Source of the DNA: Amycolatopsis orientalis DSM 43388 | GTDB taxonomy: Bacteria > Actinomycetota > Actinomycetes > Mycobacteriales > Pseudonocardiaceae | Length of the DNA stretch: 64,000 nt | Direction: 5' to 3' | NCBI RefSeq assembly: GCF_000411975.1 | Contig: NZ_ASXG01000122.1 | Span: forward strand, 1-64,000 | In this document: piece after piece, positions 52,820-62,720 of the stretch | Layout: each line of letters opens with the position of its first letter | Position numbering within the stretch: position 1 is the first letter of the stretch | The notes under the pieces: model-generated | Seen by the model: the letters and a program-made list of their open reading frames with translations, nothing else | Told to the model about the DNA's origin: nothing | Database searches by the model: none | Translations under genes and position numbers: made by a program

Positions 52820-54901
52820 GTGTCCCTGGAGCCCGGACGACTGCTGCCCTTGTTCACCGCGCATTCCGGCGGCCGGTCACCGATCACCTGCGAGTACCGC
52901 TGCGGCAACGCGTGTGCGCACGAGGCCCCGAACCCGACCGGCAACGAGTACTTCGGCGACATCGCCAAGGGCGTCTCGCGGCGCGGCGTGTTCAAGGCCG
53001 GCGCGGTGATGGCCGCGGCCGCGGGCGGGTTCGCCGCGCTGTCCGGCACCGCTGCCGCGGCCACGCCTACCCAGGCGCCGGCACCGCTGGCGAAGGGCCG
53101 GGCAGTGCCCGGCACCGACTTCACGCCGGTGCCGCCGAACAAGCTCGACGCGGTCAGCATCCCCGACGGCTACGCCCAGCACGTGGTGATCCGCTGGGGC
53201 GACCCGGTGGTGCCCGGCGCGCCGAAGTTCGATTTCCGCAAGCAGACCGCGGCCGCGCAGGCCAAGCAGTTCGGCTACAACAACGACTTCGTCGGCCTGA
53301 TCCCGCAGGATCCGCTCGGCCTGCGCAACCTGCTGGTGGTCAACCACGAGTACACCACCGAGGTGCACCTCTTCCCGGCCGATCAGTACGACCCGGCCAA
53401 CCCCACCGAGGAACAGGTGAAAATCGCCTGGGCGGCACACGGGTTGTCGGTGGTGCAGACGCTGCGCGACCCGATCGGCGGCGCGCTGCGCACCGTTCCG
53501 AGCCCGCTGAACCGGCGGATCACGCTGGACACGATTTTCGAGGTGCGCGGCCCGGCGGCCGGTTCGAAGTACCTCAAGACGTCGGCCGACCCGTCCGGCA
53601 AGCGCGTGCGCGGGACGCAGAACAACTGTTCCGGTGGCGTCACGCCGTGGGGCACCGTGCTGTCCGGGGAGGAGAACTTCCACCAGTACTTCGCGCACGC
53701 GGACAAGGTGACCGACCCGGCCGAGGCCGCGCGGCTCAAGCGGTATGCGATCGGGACCGGCGAGAGCACGCGGAAGTGGGAGCGCTTCGACCAGCGCTGG
53801 GACGTTTCGCGCGAGCCCAACGAGCCCAACCGGTTCGGCTGGGTCGTGGAAATCGACCCGAACGACCCGCATTCGACGCCGGTGAAGCACACCGCGCTCG
53901 GCCGGTTCAAGCACGAGGCGGCGAACGTCAAGATCACCGCGGACGGCCGGGTCGCGGTGTACTCCGGCGACGACGAACGGTTCGAGTACATCTACAAATT
54001 CGTGTCGAAGGGCAAGTACAAGAAGGGGAACTCCGCGCTCGCCCGGCGGCACAATTCGGCGTTGCTGGACGACGGAACCCTGTACGTCGCCAAGTTCTCC
54101 GGCAACAGCCCGGGCGAGATCGACGGCTCCGGCAAGCTGCCCGCCGACGGCGAATTCGACGGCACCGGCGAGTGGATTCCCCTCGCCAGCGGCGACAAGT
54201 CCTTTGTGGACGGATTCACCGCGGAGGAGGTCTACGTGTTCACCCGCCAAGCCGCCGACCGCGCCGGAGCGACCAAAATGGACCGTCCGGAGGACATCGA
54301 GCCGAACCCGGTCAACGGCCGGATCTACGCCGCGCTCACCAACAACTCCGACCGCGGCGCGGCGGGCAAGGCGGGCCCGGACGAGGCGAACCCGCGCATC
54401 CGCAACAAAAACGGGCACATCCTCGAATGGGACGAGGACCGCGGCGACGCCGCCTCGACCCGGTTCTCCTGGCGGCTGCTGCTCGTCTGCGGCGATCCGG
54501 CCACGGCCGACACCTACTTCGGCGGGTTCCCGAAGGACCAGGTCAGCCCGATCTCCTGCCCGGACAACGTGGCCTTCGACCCGCACGGCAACCTGTGGAT
54601 CTCGACCGACGGCAACACCCTCGGCGCGAACGACGGCCTGTTCTCGGTTCCGGTCACCGGACCGGAACGCGGGCACGTGAAGCAGTTCCTGTCCGTCCCG
54701 GTCGGCGCCGAGACGTGCGGTCCGGTCGTCACCGAGAACCTCGTGCTCGTCGCGGTGCAGCACCCCGGCGAGGACGCGGCCAGTTCGGCGAACCCGACCT
54801 CGCACTGGCCGGACGGCGGCAGCTCCCAGCCGCGGCCGGCGATCGTGTCGGTGTGGAAGAAGGGCGCCTTCGGCTTGCCCGGCCGGATCGGCCGCCGGTA
54901 A
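52820..54901 (+). CDS. PhoX-like Tat-exported phosphatase (DUF839)
   Basis: A 693-residue PhoX/DUF839 family protein, calcium- and iron-dependent alkaline phosphatases acting outside the membrane. A twin-arginine signal lies internally (SRRGVFKAGAVMAAAAGG, residues ~52-70) after an unusual Cys-containing N-extension. PhoX-like blocks include FVGLIPQDPLGLRNLLVVNHEYTTE (within), NNCSGGVTPWGTVLSGEEN, GRFKHEAANV, YSGDDERFEYIYKFVS and CPDNVAFDPHGNLWISTDG. GTG 52820 follows GGAGG by 4 nt. Upstream, GTTCACC (52739-52745) and TTCACC (52768-52773) recall PHO-box units, but the spacing is irregular. Confidence 0.88.
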   Translation: MSLEPGRLLPLFTAHSGGRSPITCEYRCGNACAHEAPNPTGNEYFGDIAKGVSRRGVFKAGAVMAAAAGGFAALSGTAAAATPTQAPAPLAKGRAVPGTDFTPVPPNKLDAVSIPDGYAQHVVIRWGDPVVPGAPKFDFRKQTAAAQAKQFGYNNDFVGLIPQDPLGLRNLLVVNHEYTTEVHLFPADQYDPANPTEEQVKIAWAAHGLSVVQTLRDPIGGALRTVPSPLNRRITLDTIFEVRGPAAGSKYLKTSADPSGKRVRGTQNNCSGGVTPWGTVLSGEENFHQYFAHADKVTDPAEAARLKRYAIGTGESTRKWERFDQRWDVSREPNEPNRFGWVVEIDPNDPHSTPVKHTALGRFKHEAANVKITADGRVAVYSGDDERFEYIYKFVSKGKYKKGNSALARRHNSALLDDGTLYVAKFSGNSPGEIDGSGKLPADGEFDGTGEWIPLASGDKSFVDGFTAEEVYVFTRQAADRAGATKMDRPEDIEPNPVNGRIYAALTNNSDRGAAGKAGPDEANPRIRNKNGHILEWDEDRGDAASTRFSWRLLLVCGDPATADTYFGGFPKDQVSPISCPDNVAFDPHGNLWISTDGNTLGANDGLFSVPVTGPERGHVKQFLSVPVGAETCGPVVTENLVLVAVQHPGEDAASSANPTSHWPDGGSSQPRPAIVSVWKKGAFGLPGRIGRR

Positions 54902-54955
54902 CACTTTGGGGTGTTTCTTACCGCCGATCGGGCTTGCCGGGTCTAGCTTCACCGC

Positions 54956-56350
54956 GTGAGGCGGGCAAGGAAAGTCGCGATCGGACGTACGGCGGGCGCG
55001 GCGGCGGGCACTGCGATGCTGGTCGGCGCGCTCGCCGTCGTCACTCCCGGGTCGGCTCCCGCCGAGGGAGCCCCGGACTGCGGCGGCATCGCGGCCAACC
55101 CGAGCGTGGAGGACGCCGGCGTGCCCGGCGGACCGCCGCGCGGGTATGTGTTCAGTCCCGCCGCACCGGTTCCGCGCAGCACTCCGGCCGACCGGGTGCC
55201 GAAGCTGGTCACCAGCACCGCGCACGCGGTCGACGGGCACGTCAACGCCCAGATCCAGACGCCGGACGGCCGGGTCAGCTCGGCCAGCCAGCAGGTGAAA
55301 GCGGTGCCCGGCGGGCAATACTCGCTGTCGGTGTGGGCGGGGACGGCACAGTCCGGCCTCGGTTCGCGGGCGAGCGCGACCACCGGGCTGCGCTTCTCCG
55401 ACGGCGCCGGGCGCGTGCTGGTGGAGAAACCGCTCGCGGTGACGCACGACGTCGCGTCCGACGGGAGGCTCGCGCGGCAGGAGCTGCCGCCGGTCACCGC
55501 GCCGGACGAGACCGCGGCGGTTTCGTTTTTCGCCGGCACCAACCACAACTGGGTCCTGTGGGACTGCGTGCACGTGGCTCTCGCCGCGTTCACGGCGAAG
55601 ATGGAGGTGCGGAATCCCGCGGACGGAACGTGGGCCTCGTCGGCTGCCATCCCGGCCGGCGATACCGCGCATTTCCGCATCTCCGTCTCCAACACCGGCT
55701 CCCAGCCGCTCGCCGGGCTGCTCGTGAAGGACCCGTGGTGCTCCGGGCTTCCCGGTGCCTTCGACCTCGCCGGCGGTGCGTCGCGGGAACTCACCTGCGA
55801 CCACCCGAACCTCACCGAGGACGACAACGGGCACGTCAACACCGCGAAGGTCACCGGCAACGGCCCGGGCGGTCCGCTCGCCGAGCAGAAGACGAGCGCG
55901 ACGGTCACCGTCACGCCGCTGCCCGCGGTCGGCAAGATCGGCGACCGCGCGTGGAAAGACCTGAACCGCAACGGCATGCAGGACGACGACGAACCCGGTT
56001 TCCCGGATCTTCCGGTGACGCTCAAGGACGGCGCGGGCGGCACGGTCGCCACCGCGCGCACCAACGCCGACGGCAGCTACCTGTTCGACCAGCGCAAAGA
56101 CGGCACCTATCAGGTGTGCTTCGACGTGTCGAAGCTGCCGGCCGGGCTCACCGTCACCCAGCGCGGCGCGGGCGGCGCGCCCGGCCTGGACTCGGCCGTC
56201 GACCCAGCGACCGGCTGCACGTCGCCGTTCACCCTCGGCGGCAAGGAGCGGGAGCGGATGGACCTGGACATCGGCCTCGCCCCGCCCGCCCCCGCACCTC
56301 CGACCGCTCCGCCGTCCCCGACCGCGTCCGCCGCCTCCGCTCCGGAGTAG
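54956..56350 (+). CDS. Exported SdrD_B-domain surface protein
   Basis: A 464-residue exported protein: Arg-rich signal peptide ending near APAEGA, a beta-rich central region (residues ~40-310) including a DUF11-like adhesin domain (HFRISVSNTGSQPLAGLLVKD), then an SdrD_B/Cna-B domain (GDRAWKDLNRNGMQDDDEPG and TNADGSYLFD) with calcium-type acidic loops. The Pro/Ser/Ala tail has no LPXTG or helix, so it is probably released or wall-associated. GTG 54956 is 6 nt after TAGCTT (54944-54949), suggesting a leaderless transcript. Confidence 0.82.
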   Translation: MRRARKVAIGRTAGAAAGTAMLVGALAVVTPGSAPAEGAPDCGGIAANPSVEDAGVPGGPPRGYVFSPAAPVPRSTPADRVPKLVTSTAHAVDGHVNAQIQTPDGRVSSASQQVKAVPGGQYSLSVWAGTAQSGLGSRASATTGLRFSDGAGRVLVEKPLAVTHDVASDGRLARQELPPVTAPDETAAVSFFAGTNHNWVLWDCVHVALAAFTAKMEVRNPADGTWASSAAIPAGDTAHFRISVSNTGSQPLAGLLVKDPWCSGLPGAFDLAGGASRELTCDHPNLTEDDNGHVNTAKVTGNGPGGPLAEQKTSATVTVTPLPAVGKIGDRAWKDLNRNGMQDDDEPGFPDLPVTLKDGAGGTVATARTNADGSYLFDQRKDGTYQVCFDVSKLPAGLTVTQRGAGGAPGLDSAVDPATGCTSPFTLGGKERERMDLDIGLAPPAPAPPTAPPSPTASAASAPE

Positions 56351-56444
56351 CCGCCACGACCTTGGCGGCAACCACTGAGCGTCGCGTTCGGGCGGATGCG
56401 AGACTGTGGCTGCACACCACGTCTCGGGGAGGTCTGGACCAATC

Positions 56445-58115
56445 ATGACCGCGGCCGCCGACCCGACCTCGTGGTACCGCCGCCCGATGACGTGGACGTG
56501 GGCCGCCACCGGGGCGGTGCTCGTGCTGTACGCGGTGCTCGCCTGGCAGCGCCGGTGGATGAGCGACGACGGGCTGCTCGTGCTCCGCACCGTCCGGCAG
56601 ATCCTCGCCGGGAACGGGCCGGTGTTCAACGTCGGCGAGCGCGTCGAGGCGAGCACGAGTCCGTTGTGGACCTGGCTGCTCGCCGGCCTCGGAACGATCC
56701 CCGGCCCGCCGCTGGAATGGATCGCGGTCATCACCGGCCTGCTGTGCGCGGTCGGCGGTTTGTTCTTCGGCCTGGACGGCGCCCGCCGGCTTTACGCCGG
56801 ACCGGTGGCACCCGCCGGTGCGCTGGTCGTGTGCGCCCTCCCGCCGTTCCGCGACTTCGCGACTTCTGGCCTGGAAACCGGCTTGGTACTGCTGTGGCTC
56901 GGGCTGAGCTGGTGGCTGCTGGTGCGCGGCAAAGCGCCGGTCGCCACCACGATCGTGCTCGGGCTCGGCCCACTCGTCCGACCGGATCTGGCGTTGTTCA
57001 GCGTGGCCGGTTTCGTCGCGTTGGTGTTGTCGCTCCGCCCGCGCTGGCTTGCCGCGCTTGGCTGGCTCGGGGCCGGGATCGCGATTCCGGTGGCGTACCA
57101 AGTGTTTCGGATGGGCTACTACGGTTTGCTCACGCCGAACACCGCGCTCGCCAAGGAAGCGGCCAACAGCGATTGGCCGCGTGGCTTCGCGTACCTGGCG
57201 GATCTGGTCAACCCGTACGTGCTGTGGATTCCGTTGCTGCTGCTGGTGCTTGCCGCGGTGCTCGTGCGCCGGTCCCGGGTTCTGTTGCTGACTTCGTTGG
57301 CAGGCGCGCTTTTGCTCGCGCTGTACGTCGTGCGCGTCGGCGGCGATTTCATGCACGGCCGGATGCTGCTGCCCGCGTTGTTCGTGCTGCTGCTTCCCGT
57401 CCTGGCGATCCCGTTGACCCGCAAGACAATTGCGTTCGTGGCCGGGGTCGCCGCGTGGTCGGTGGTCGCGGGCGGCTGGCTGCGCGTGCCGTACGAGGGC
57501 ACTCATCTCGCCGTGAGCGTCACCGACGAACGCAGCTACTGGGCCTGGGCGACCGGCCATGAGCACCCGGTGCTGGCAACGGATTACCTCGGTCAGGACG
57601 TCATCCGGCACGCCGTCGACGCGGTGCAAGCGACCAAACAGCCAGCCGTGCTCGTCTACAGCTACGGCGACGTGAAGCAGTGGTTCCGCTTCCCGACCGA
57701 CCGGCCGTACGTGACCATGGCGGCCGACAGCATGGGCGCGATCAGCAACATCGTGTCTCTCGACGTCCGCATCCACGACGGCTACGGCCTGGCCAGCGAC
57801 CTGGCCGCGCACTCGTCGTCCATCCCGGGCGGCCGCCCCGGACACTCGAAATGGCTGGTCGCGGCCTGGGAAATCGCCGAAGCCGGACACGGCGACTACG
57901 CGACCGACGGCCAGATCCGGATCTTCCAGCCCGTCGAGATCGACGCCGCCCGCCAGGCGCTGCGCTGCCCCGACGTGCGGGAGGTGCTGGCCTCCACGCG
58001 CGAGCCGCTCACCTGGAGTCGGTTTGTCGACAATTTCACCGGCGCACTTCCTCGGACGGAGATCCGCTACCCGCGCGACCCGCGGGCCGCCGCCCAGTGC
58101 GCTCCGGCGAAGTGA
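56445..58115 (+). CDS. AftB-like GT-C arabinofuranosyltransferase
   Basis: A 556-residue membrane protein with about nine helices and a C-terminal extracytoplasmic domain. The first loop has the GT-C acid pair and WMSDDGLLVLRTVRQILAG, followed by PVFNVGERVEASTSPLW; a later loop has YYGLLTPNTALAKEA. These match the AftB family that adds terminal arabinose to arabinogalactan/lipoarabinomannan in mycolata (some databases call relatives ZomB). Members in non-mycolate Pseudonocardiaceae would act on arabinogalactan. ATG 56445 lies 12 nt after GGGGAGG. Family clear, exact activity inferred. Confidence 0.7.
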   Translation: MTAAADPTSWYRRPMTWTWAATGAVLVLYAVLAWQRRWMSDDGLLVLRTVRQILAGNGPVFNVGERVEASTSPLWTWLLAGLGTIPGPPLEWIAVITGLLCAVGGLFFGLDGARRLYAGPVAPAGALVVCALPPFRDFATSGLETGLVLLWLGLSWWLLVRGKAPVATTIVLGLGPLVRPDLALFSVAGFVALVLSLRPRWLAALGWLGAGIAIPVAYQVFRMGYYGLLTPNTALAKEAANSDWPRGFAYLADLVNPYVLWIPLLLLVLAAVLVRRSRVLLLTSLAGALLLALYVVRVGGDFMHGRMLLPALFVLLLPVLAIPLTRKTIAFVAGVAAWSVVAGGWLRVPYEGTHLAVSVTDERSYWAWATGHEHPVLATDYLGQDVIRHAVDAVQATKQPAVLVYSYGDVKQWFRFPTDRPYVTMAADSMGAISNIVSLDVRIHDGYGLASDLAAHSSSIPGGRPGHSKWLVAAWEIAEAGHGDYATDGQIRIFQPVEIDAARQALRCPDVREVLASTREPLTWSRFVDNFTGALPRTEIRYPRDPRAAAQCAPAK

Positions 58116-58167
58116 TCGACGACTCCCCCAGCTGGCGAATCAGCGGCGGACGCCTACCGTGGCCGGT

Positions 58168-58845
58168 ATGACCGACCTCCCGCTCGCCCTGATCACCGGT
58201 GCCTCGCGCGGCATCGGCGCGGCAATCGCGCACCAGCTCTCCCCGACGCACCGGCTGCTCCTGGGCGGCCGCGACACCGACGCCCTCGCGAAGGTGGCCG
58301 AGGAACTGCCCGGCGCACAGCCCTGGCCGGTCGACCTCACCGATGCCGCTTCGCTGGAGGCCGCGGCCAGCAAGATCGACCGCCTGGACGTGCTGGTCCA
58401 CTCCGCGGGCACCGGCACGATCGGCGCCGTCGCCGACTCGCCGTCCTCGGTCTGGCGCACGAACCTCGAGGTGAACGTCATCGCGGTCGCCGAGCTGACC
58501 CGCCTGCTGCTCCCTGCCCTCCGCGCGGCGAACGGCCACGTCGTGGTCATCAACTCCGGCGCCGGGTACACCGCCCGCCCCGGCTGGGGTCCTTACGCGG
58601 CAAGCAAATTCGCCGTCCGCGCCTTCGCCGACTCCCTCCGCGCCGAAGAACCGGACCTGCGCGTGACGTCAATCTTCCCCGGCCGCACCGACACCGACAT
58701 GCAACGCCAGGTGCGCGTCCAGGAGGGCGGCAGCTACGAGGTCGACAAGTACCTGCGGCCGGATTCCGTCGCCACGGCCGTGCTCACCGCGGTCACCGCC
58801 ACCCCCGAGGCGCACTTCACCGAAATCCAGGTCCGCCCCCGCTGA
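58168..58845 (+). CDS. SDR family oxidoreductase
   Basis: A 225-residue short-chain dehydrogenase with cofactor motif ITGASRGIGAAIA, HSAGTG in place of NNAG, catalytic Ser in VVINSGAG and YAASK. It is shorter than FabG and ends TEIQVRPR without the usual C-terminal extension, resembling the YdfG/SDR short forms. ATG 58168 follows TACCGT (58155-58160) by 7 nt, indicating a leaderless transcript. Substrate unknown. Confidence 0.9.
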   Translation: MTDLPLALITGASRGIGAAIAHQLSPTHRLLLGGRDTDALAKVAEELPGAQPWPVDLTDAASLEAAASKIDRLDVLVHSAGTGTIGAVADSPSSVWRTNLEVNVIAVAELTRLLLPALRAANGHVVVINSGAGYTARPGWGPYAASKFAVRAFADSLRAEEPDLRVTSIFPGRTDTDMQRQVRVQEGGSYEVDKYLRPDSVATAVLTAVTATPEAHFTEIQVRPR

Positions 58846-58851
58846 CCGACC

Positions 58852-60159
58852 TCAGGCCCGCAGCCGGGCGGCGGTGTCGGCCACCGTCGCCTGGATCTCG
58901 CGGCGGTCGACCCGGGTCGGCTCGGCGTCGGCGACCACCTGCTCGCCCGCGACCCACACGTCGCGCACCCGCCGGGACCCGGCCGCCCACACGAGGTTCG
59001 CCAGCAACTGCTCGTCCGGCACGTCCAAGCCGGCGGCGAACGCCGGGTCGTCGAGGTCGACGTGCACCAGGTCGGCCCAGCGTCCCGGCTCCAGCACCCC
59101 GAGATCGGACCGGCCCAGCGCTTCCGCGCCGCCGCGCGTGGCCATGAGGAACACGTCCTTCGCGGTCACCACGGTGGAATCGTCGTTGGCCAGCCGGGCC
59201 AGCATCGCCGTCAGCTGCAGCTCTTCCCACAGGTCGATGTCGTCGTTGGACGCCGGACCGTCGGTGCCGAGCCCGATCGCGACGCCCGCCGCCCGCAGGT
59301 CCTTGATCCGCGCGATCCCGGAAGCCAGCTTCGCGTTCGAGCCCGGGCAGTGCGCCATCCCGACTCCCCGGGCGGCGAAGAGCGCGATGTCCTCGTCCGA
59401 CAAATGCACCGAATGCGCGGCGAGCGTCCGCCCGTCGAACATCCCCAGCGAATCCAGCAGCCGCGGCACCGAGCCGTATTCCTTGCGCTGCTCCAGATCC
59501 TCCGCGGCGGCCTCGGCGACGTGAATCTGCACCAACGCGCCCCGCGCCGCCGCGGATTCCGCGGTCGCGCGCAATCCTTCCGGGTTCAGCATGTACGCGG
59601 AATGCGGCCCGTAGCCCAGCTCGATCCGCTCTCCGGGACCGAACCGCAGCCCGTCGGCGTCGATCCACCGGTCGATCGCGGTCAGCGTCGCCCGCCAGTC
59701 CATCCCGGGCAGTTCGATCACCGGCGGCGCGACGAGCACCCGGCCGCCGGTCGTGAGCACCGCGTCGACCAGCTGCTCGCCCTCGAAATACATTTCCGCG
59801 CTGGTCGTCACGCCGTGCCGGAGCATTTCGACCGATCCGAGCAGCATGCCGGTGCGCACGTCGGCGGGCTTCAGCTTCGCCTCGGTCGGCCAGATGATCT
59901 CGCGCAGCCAGCGCAGCAGCGGCAGGTCGCCGCCCATGCCGCGCAGGAGCGTCATCGGGCTGTGCGCGTGCGCGTTCACCAAGCCGGGCAACAGGATCCC
60001 GGTCAGCCGGGTGACCTCGCCGGCGAACTCCGGCGCGCTCGAAGCCGGTCCGGCGAACGAAATCCGGCCTTCGTCGTCGACATCCACGACGGCGTCGCGG
60101 AGCAGCGAGCAGGACGGGTCGGCGGGCAGGACTACCGGGGCGTGGAAGCGACGCGACAT
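58852..60159 (-). CDS. Amidohydrolase (MtaD/TrzN-like deaminase)
   Basis: A 435-residue metal-dependent deaminase of the amidohydrolase superfamily. Metal ligands are in GLVNAHAHSPMTLLRGM, QIHVAEAAAEDL, AAHSVHLSDEDIAL and GLGTDGPASNDDIDLW. This is the layout of methylthioadenosine/S-adenosylhomocysteine deaminases and chlorohydrolases, which remove an amino or chloro group from a heterocycle. Substrate cannot be read from sequence. The ATG lies just beyond the start of the response regulator operon, which runs in the same direction. Confidence 0.9.
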   Translation of the reverse strand: MSRRFHAPVVLPADPSCSLLRDAVVDVDDEGRISFAGPASSAPEFAGEVTRLTGILLPGLVNAHAHSPMTLLRGMGGDLPLLRWLREIIWPTEAKLKPADVRTGMLLGSVEMLRHGVTTSAEMYFEGEQLVDAVLTTGGRVLVAPPVIELPGMDWRATLTAIDRWIDADGLRFGPGERIELGYGPHSAYMLNPEGLRATAESAAARGALVQIHVAEAAAEDLEQRKEYGSVPRLLDSLGMFDGRTLAAHSVHLSDEDIALFAARGVGMAHCPGSNAKLASGIARIKDLRAAGVAIGLGTDGPASNDDIDLWEELQLTAMLARLANDDSTVVTAKDVFLMATRGGAEALGRSDLGVLEPGRWADLVHVDLDDPAFAAGLDVPDEQLLANLVWAAGSRRVRDVWVAGEQVVADAEPTRVDRREIQATVADTAARLRA

Positions 60160-60189
60160 AACGAGATAGTACGGGCGTGCCAGTAGCGG

Positions 60190-60843
60190 TTACTCCACTA
60201 CGCCGCTACGCCAGGCCCAAGCCGCGATTTCCACCCGGTTACGCGCGCCGACTTTGCCCTGCACGGAAGCCAAATGGGTCTTGACCGTGGACAGCGACAG
60301 AAACAGCTCCGCGCCGATTTCGGTGTTGGTGAGCCCGCGGGCGGCGGCCTTCACCACGTCCAGTTCGCGCGCGGTCAGCGGTTCCGACGGGGCCGGGGCC
60401 TCGCGCTTGGCGGTGTTCCCGCCGTCGAAATGCTTCAGCAGCCGCACGGTGACCTGCGGCGACACCAGCGCGTCGCCGCGATCGGCCGCGCGCACCGCCT
60501 CGATCAGCAGCGCCGGCCCGGCGTCCTTGAGCAGGAAGCCGCTCGCGCCGTTGCGCAGCGCGGTGTGCACGTATTCGTCGAGGTCGAAGGTGGTGACCAC
60601 GACGACCTTCAGCGGGTCGGCGACGTCCGGGCCGGCCAGCTGGCGGGTGACCTCTAGCCCGTCCAGGCCCGGCATGCGGATGTCGAGCAGGCAGACGTCC
60701 GGGCGCAGTTCGCGCGCCTTGGCGACCGCGGAGACGCCGTCCGGCACGTCCGCGACCACCTCGATGTCGTCCTGGGCGTCCAGGATCATGCGGAACCCCA
60801 TCCGCACCATTTCCTGGTCGTCCGCGATCAGTACCCGGATCAC
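60190..60843 (-). CDS. LuxR-family response regulator
   Basis: A 217-residue regulator. Receiver: VIRVLIADDQEMVRMGFRMIL, phospho-Asp in VCLLDIRMPG, Thr in VVVTTFD and Lys in FLLKDAG. Output: LTARELDVVKAAARGLTN and SLSTVKTHLASVQGKVGARNRVEIA. GTG 60843 overlaps the kinase stop as GTGA. Probably controls the divergent ABC transporter through the large palindrome between them. Confidence 0.95.
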   Translation of the reverse strand: MIRVLIADDQEMVRMGFRMILDAQDDIEVVADVPDGVSAVAKARELRPDVCLLDIRMPGLDGLEVTRQLAGPDVADPLKVVVVTTFDLDEYVHTALRNGASGFLLKDAGPALLIEAVRAADRGDALVSPQVTVRLLKHFDGGNTAKREAPAPSEPLTARELDVVKAAARGLTNTEIGAELFLSLSTVKTHLASVQGKVGARNRVEIAAWAWRSGVVE

Positions 60844-62642
60844 CCGTCTGTCTCCCCGTTCGCCTCGAGCGGCAGCCACGCCTCGACCCGCCAGCCGCCG
60901 TCCGGCTCGCGGCCTGCCGAAAGCCTGCCGTGCAGCAGCGCGACGCGTTCGCGCATGCCGACCAGACCGTATCCGCCCGACCCGCCGGCCGGGCGATGAG
61001 TCTGCCCGCTGCCGTTGTCGGTCACCCGCAGGTGCAGTTCGCCGTCGACGACCTCGGCGAGCACGAGCGCCTCGGTGGCGTCCGCGGCGTGCTTGCCGAC
61101 GTTGGTGAGCGACTCCTGGATCAGCCGCAGCGCGGACCGGCCGACCTCGTGCGGCAGGTCCGGCGGAAGGTCGAGCCGCAGCCGCGTCGGGATGCCGTGG
61201 TTGCCCGCTTCGACGAGCCTTCGCAGGTCAGCGGCCAGGTCAGTGGTCGCCTGTTCGTTGAACTCTCCCGAACCGGCCTGCGCGTCGCCGCGCATGCTGC
61301 GGACCAGACGGCGCATCGCGGCGAGTGCCTCGACGCCGGCGTTCTCGATCCGGCCCATCGCCTCCAGCGCGAGTTCCGGATTCTTCTCCCCCATCATCCG
61401 CGCGGCCTGCGCCTGCACGACGATGCCGGTCACGTGGTGCGCGACGACGTCGTGCAGCTCGCGGGCGAGCGCCATCCGCTCGGCCGTCTGTGCGTCGGTG
61501 ACCGCCGATTTCACCACCTGCGCGCGTTCGGAATCGCGCGAGCGCAGGTACAGGCCGATCGCGATGGCGATGCCGAGCAGCAGGACCGCGACGGTGGCGA
61601 GCATCCCGAGCGTCGCCGGGTCGGTGAGCAGCCGTCCGACGCGGTACGAGCCGAAGTTCAGCACCGAGCCGATCGCGACCGCGCCGGACAGCACCACGAT
61701 CCGCGGCCAGGCCCTCGCGAGCGGCACCGCCCGCACGACGTTCACCACCACGCCGAACCCGGCCACGATCTGGGTCGGCGGGATGCCGCCGAGCAGCTGG
61801 TAGCTGTGGCTGGGGTGCAGGAACGGCGTCATCAGCGCGGACAGCAGGAGAATCCCGGCGACCACGAGGATCGAATCCCGCGGCCGCCGCGGCGACAGCG
61901 CGGTCACCGCGGCGGCGCTGATCGAGCAGGCCAGCAGCGGGAAACCGCGGCTGCCGCTTTCGTAGGTGTAGCCGAATTCGATCAGCACGCCGATGCCGAG
62001 CATGCCGATCAACGGCCACTGGCCGCGCACCAATTCGGTGAACCGGTGCATGCTCCGCAGACGTTCCGCGGTCGCCGGGTCCCGTTCGCGGCGCGGTCGC
62101 CCGACCGCGCCGGTGACCACCGTCGCGACGAGCAGCAGGAAACCGAAGAGCAGCGACTGCAGGACGTTGCTGGTGTAGAGCCGGTTGTCGTATTCGCGGC
62201 CGAACACCGCGGTGAGCGCGCCCAGGACCAACGCGCTGATCACCGCGAACGCGACTCCCGGACGGGCGCGGCGGGCGAGGAAATACACCATTTCGATCCC
62301 GGCCACCACCTCGGTGATGGACAGGTTCGCCAGCACGCTCGAGTAGGTCGGGATGGAGAGATAGCGGATGGCGAAGGTGCAGAACATCAGTGCCAGCGCA
62401 CCCACTACGCCCGCGACCGCCGCGCGTTTGCGCGCCCAGAACGCGCACCCCGCCATCGCGAAAATGCCCGGGAACAGGCCGAGATCCACAAACCGCGGTC
62501 CGACGTCGTCGAGTGCCGCGTCGGTCACGAACACGAGGTCGAACGCCAGCGCCGCGAACAATACGAGCACGGACATGTCGAGCCGGCGGGCGAGTTCGGT
62601 CGCCCGCGCGGCCAGCGTTTTCGACGGCGGGGTGTGCGGCAC
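60840..62642 (-). CDS. Multi-pass sensor histidine kinase
   Basis: A 600-residue kinase with about ten N-terminal membrane helices in two blocks (residues ~20-180 and ~215-360), far more than typical HisKA_3 kinases. The H-box is RELHDVVAHHVTGIVVQ; the ATPase domain has SLTNVGKHA, VTDNGSGQ and GGYGLVGMRERV. Membrane-intrinsic sensing of drugs or envelope stress is plausible given the divergent exporter. GTG 62642 lies 6 nt after TACCGT on the complement, so it is probably leaderless. Confidence 0.92.
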   Translation of the reverse strand: MPHTPPSKTLAARATELARRLDMSVLVLFAALAFDLVFVTDAALDDVGPRFVDLGLFPGIFAMAGCAFWARKRAAVAGVVGALALMFCTFAIRYLSIPTYSSVLANLSITEVVAGIEMVYFLARRARPGVAFAVISALVLGALTAVFGREYDNRLYTSNVLQSLLFGFLLLVATVVTGAVGRPRRERDPATAERLRSMHRFTELVRGQWPLIGMLGIGVLIEFGYTYESGSRGFPLLACSISAAAVTALSPRRPRDSILVVAGILLLSALMTPFLHPSHSYQLLGGIPPTQIVAGFGVVVNVVRAVPLARAWPRIVVLSGAVAIGSVLNFGSYRVGRLLTDPATLGMLATVAVLLLGIAIAIGLYLRSRDSERAQVVKSAVTDAQTAERMALARELHDVVAHHVTGIVVQAQAARMMGEKNPELALEAMGRIENAGVEALAAMRRLVRSMRGDAQAGSGEFNEQATTDLAADLRRLVEAGNHGIPTRLRLDLPPDLPHEVGRSALRLIQESLTNVGKHAADATEALVLAEVVDGELHLRVTDNGSGQTHRPAGGSGGYGLVGMRERVALLHGRLSAGREPDGGWRVEAWLPLEANGETDG

Positions 62643-62694
62643 ACCGTGACGGTAGATGATCCGCGGTCGCGCGCACCTTGGCCACGTGGTTCGT

Positions 62695-62720
62695 CGCCAT
62701 CGGCCGATCGGCCGATGGCG
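62695..62720. promoter_or_regulatory. 26-bp perfect palindrome between divergent operons
   Basis: A perfect 26-bp palindrome built on repeated ATCGGCCG words lies between the kinase and ABC genes, ~50 bp and ~100 bp from their starts. It is a strong candidate binding site for the LuxR-type regulator. Confidence 0.6.
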
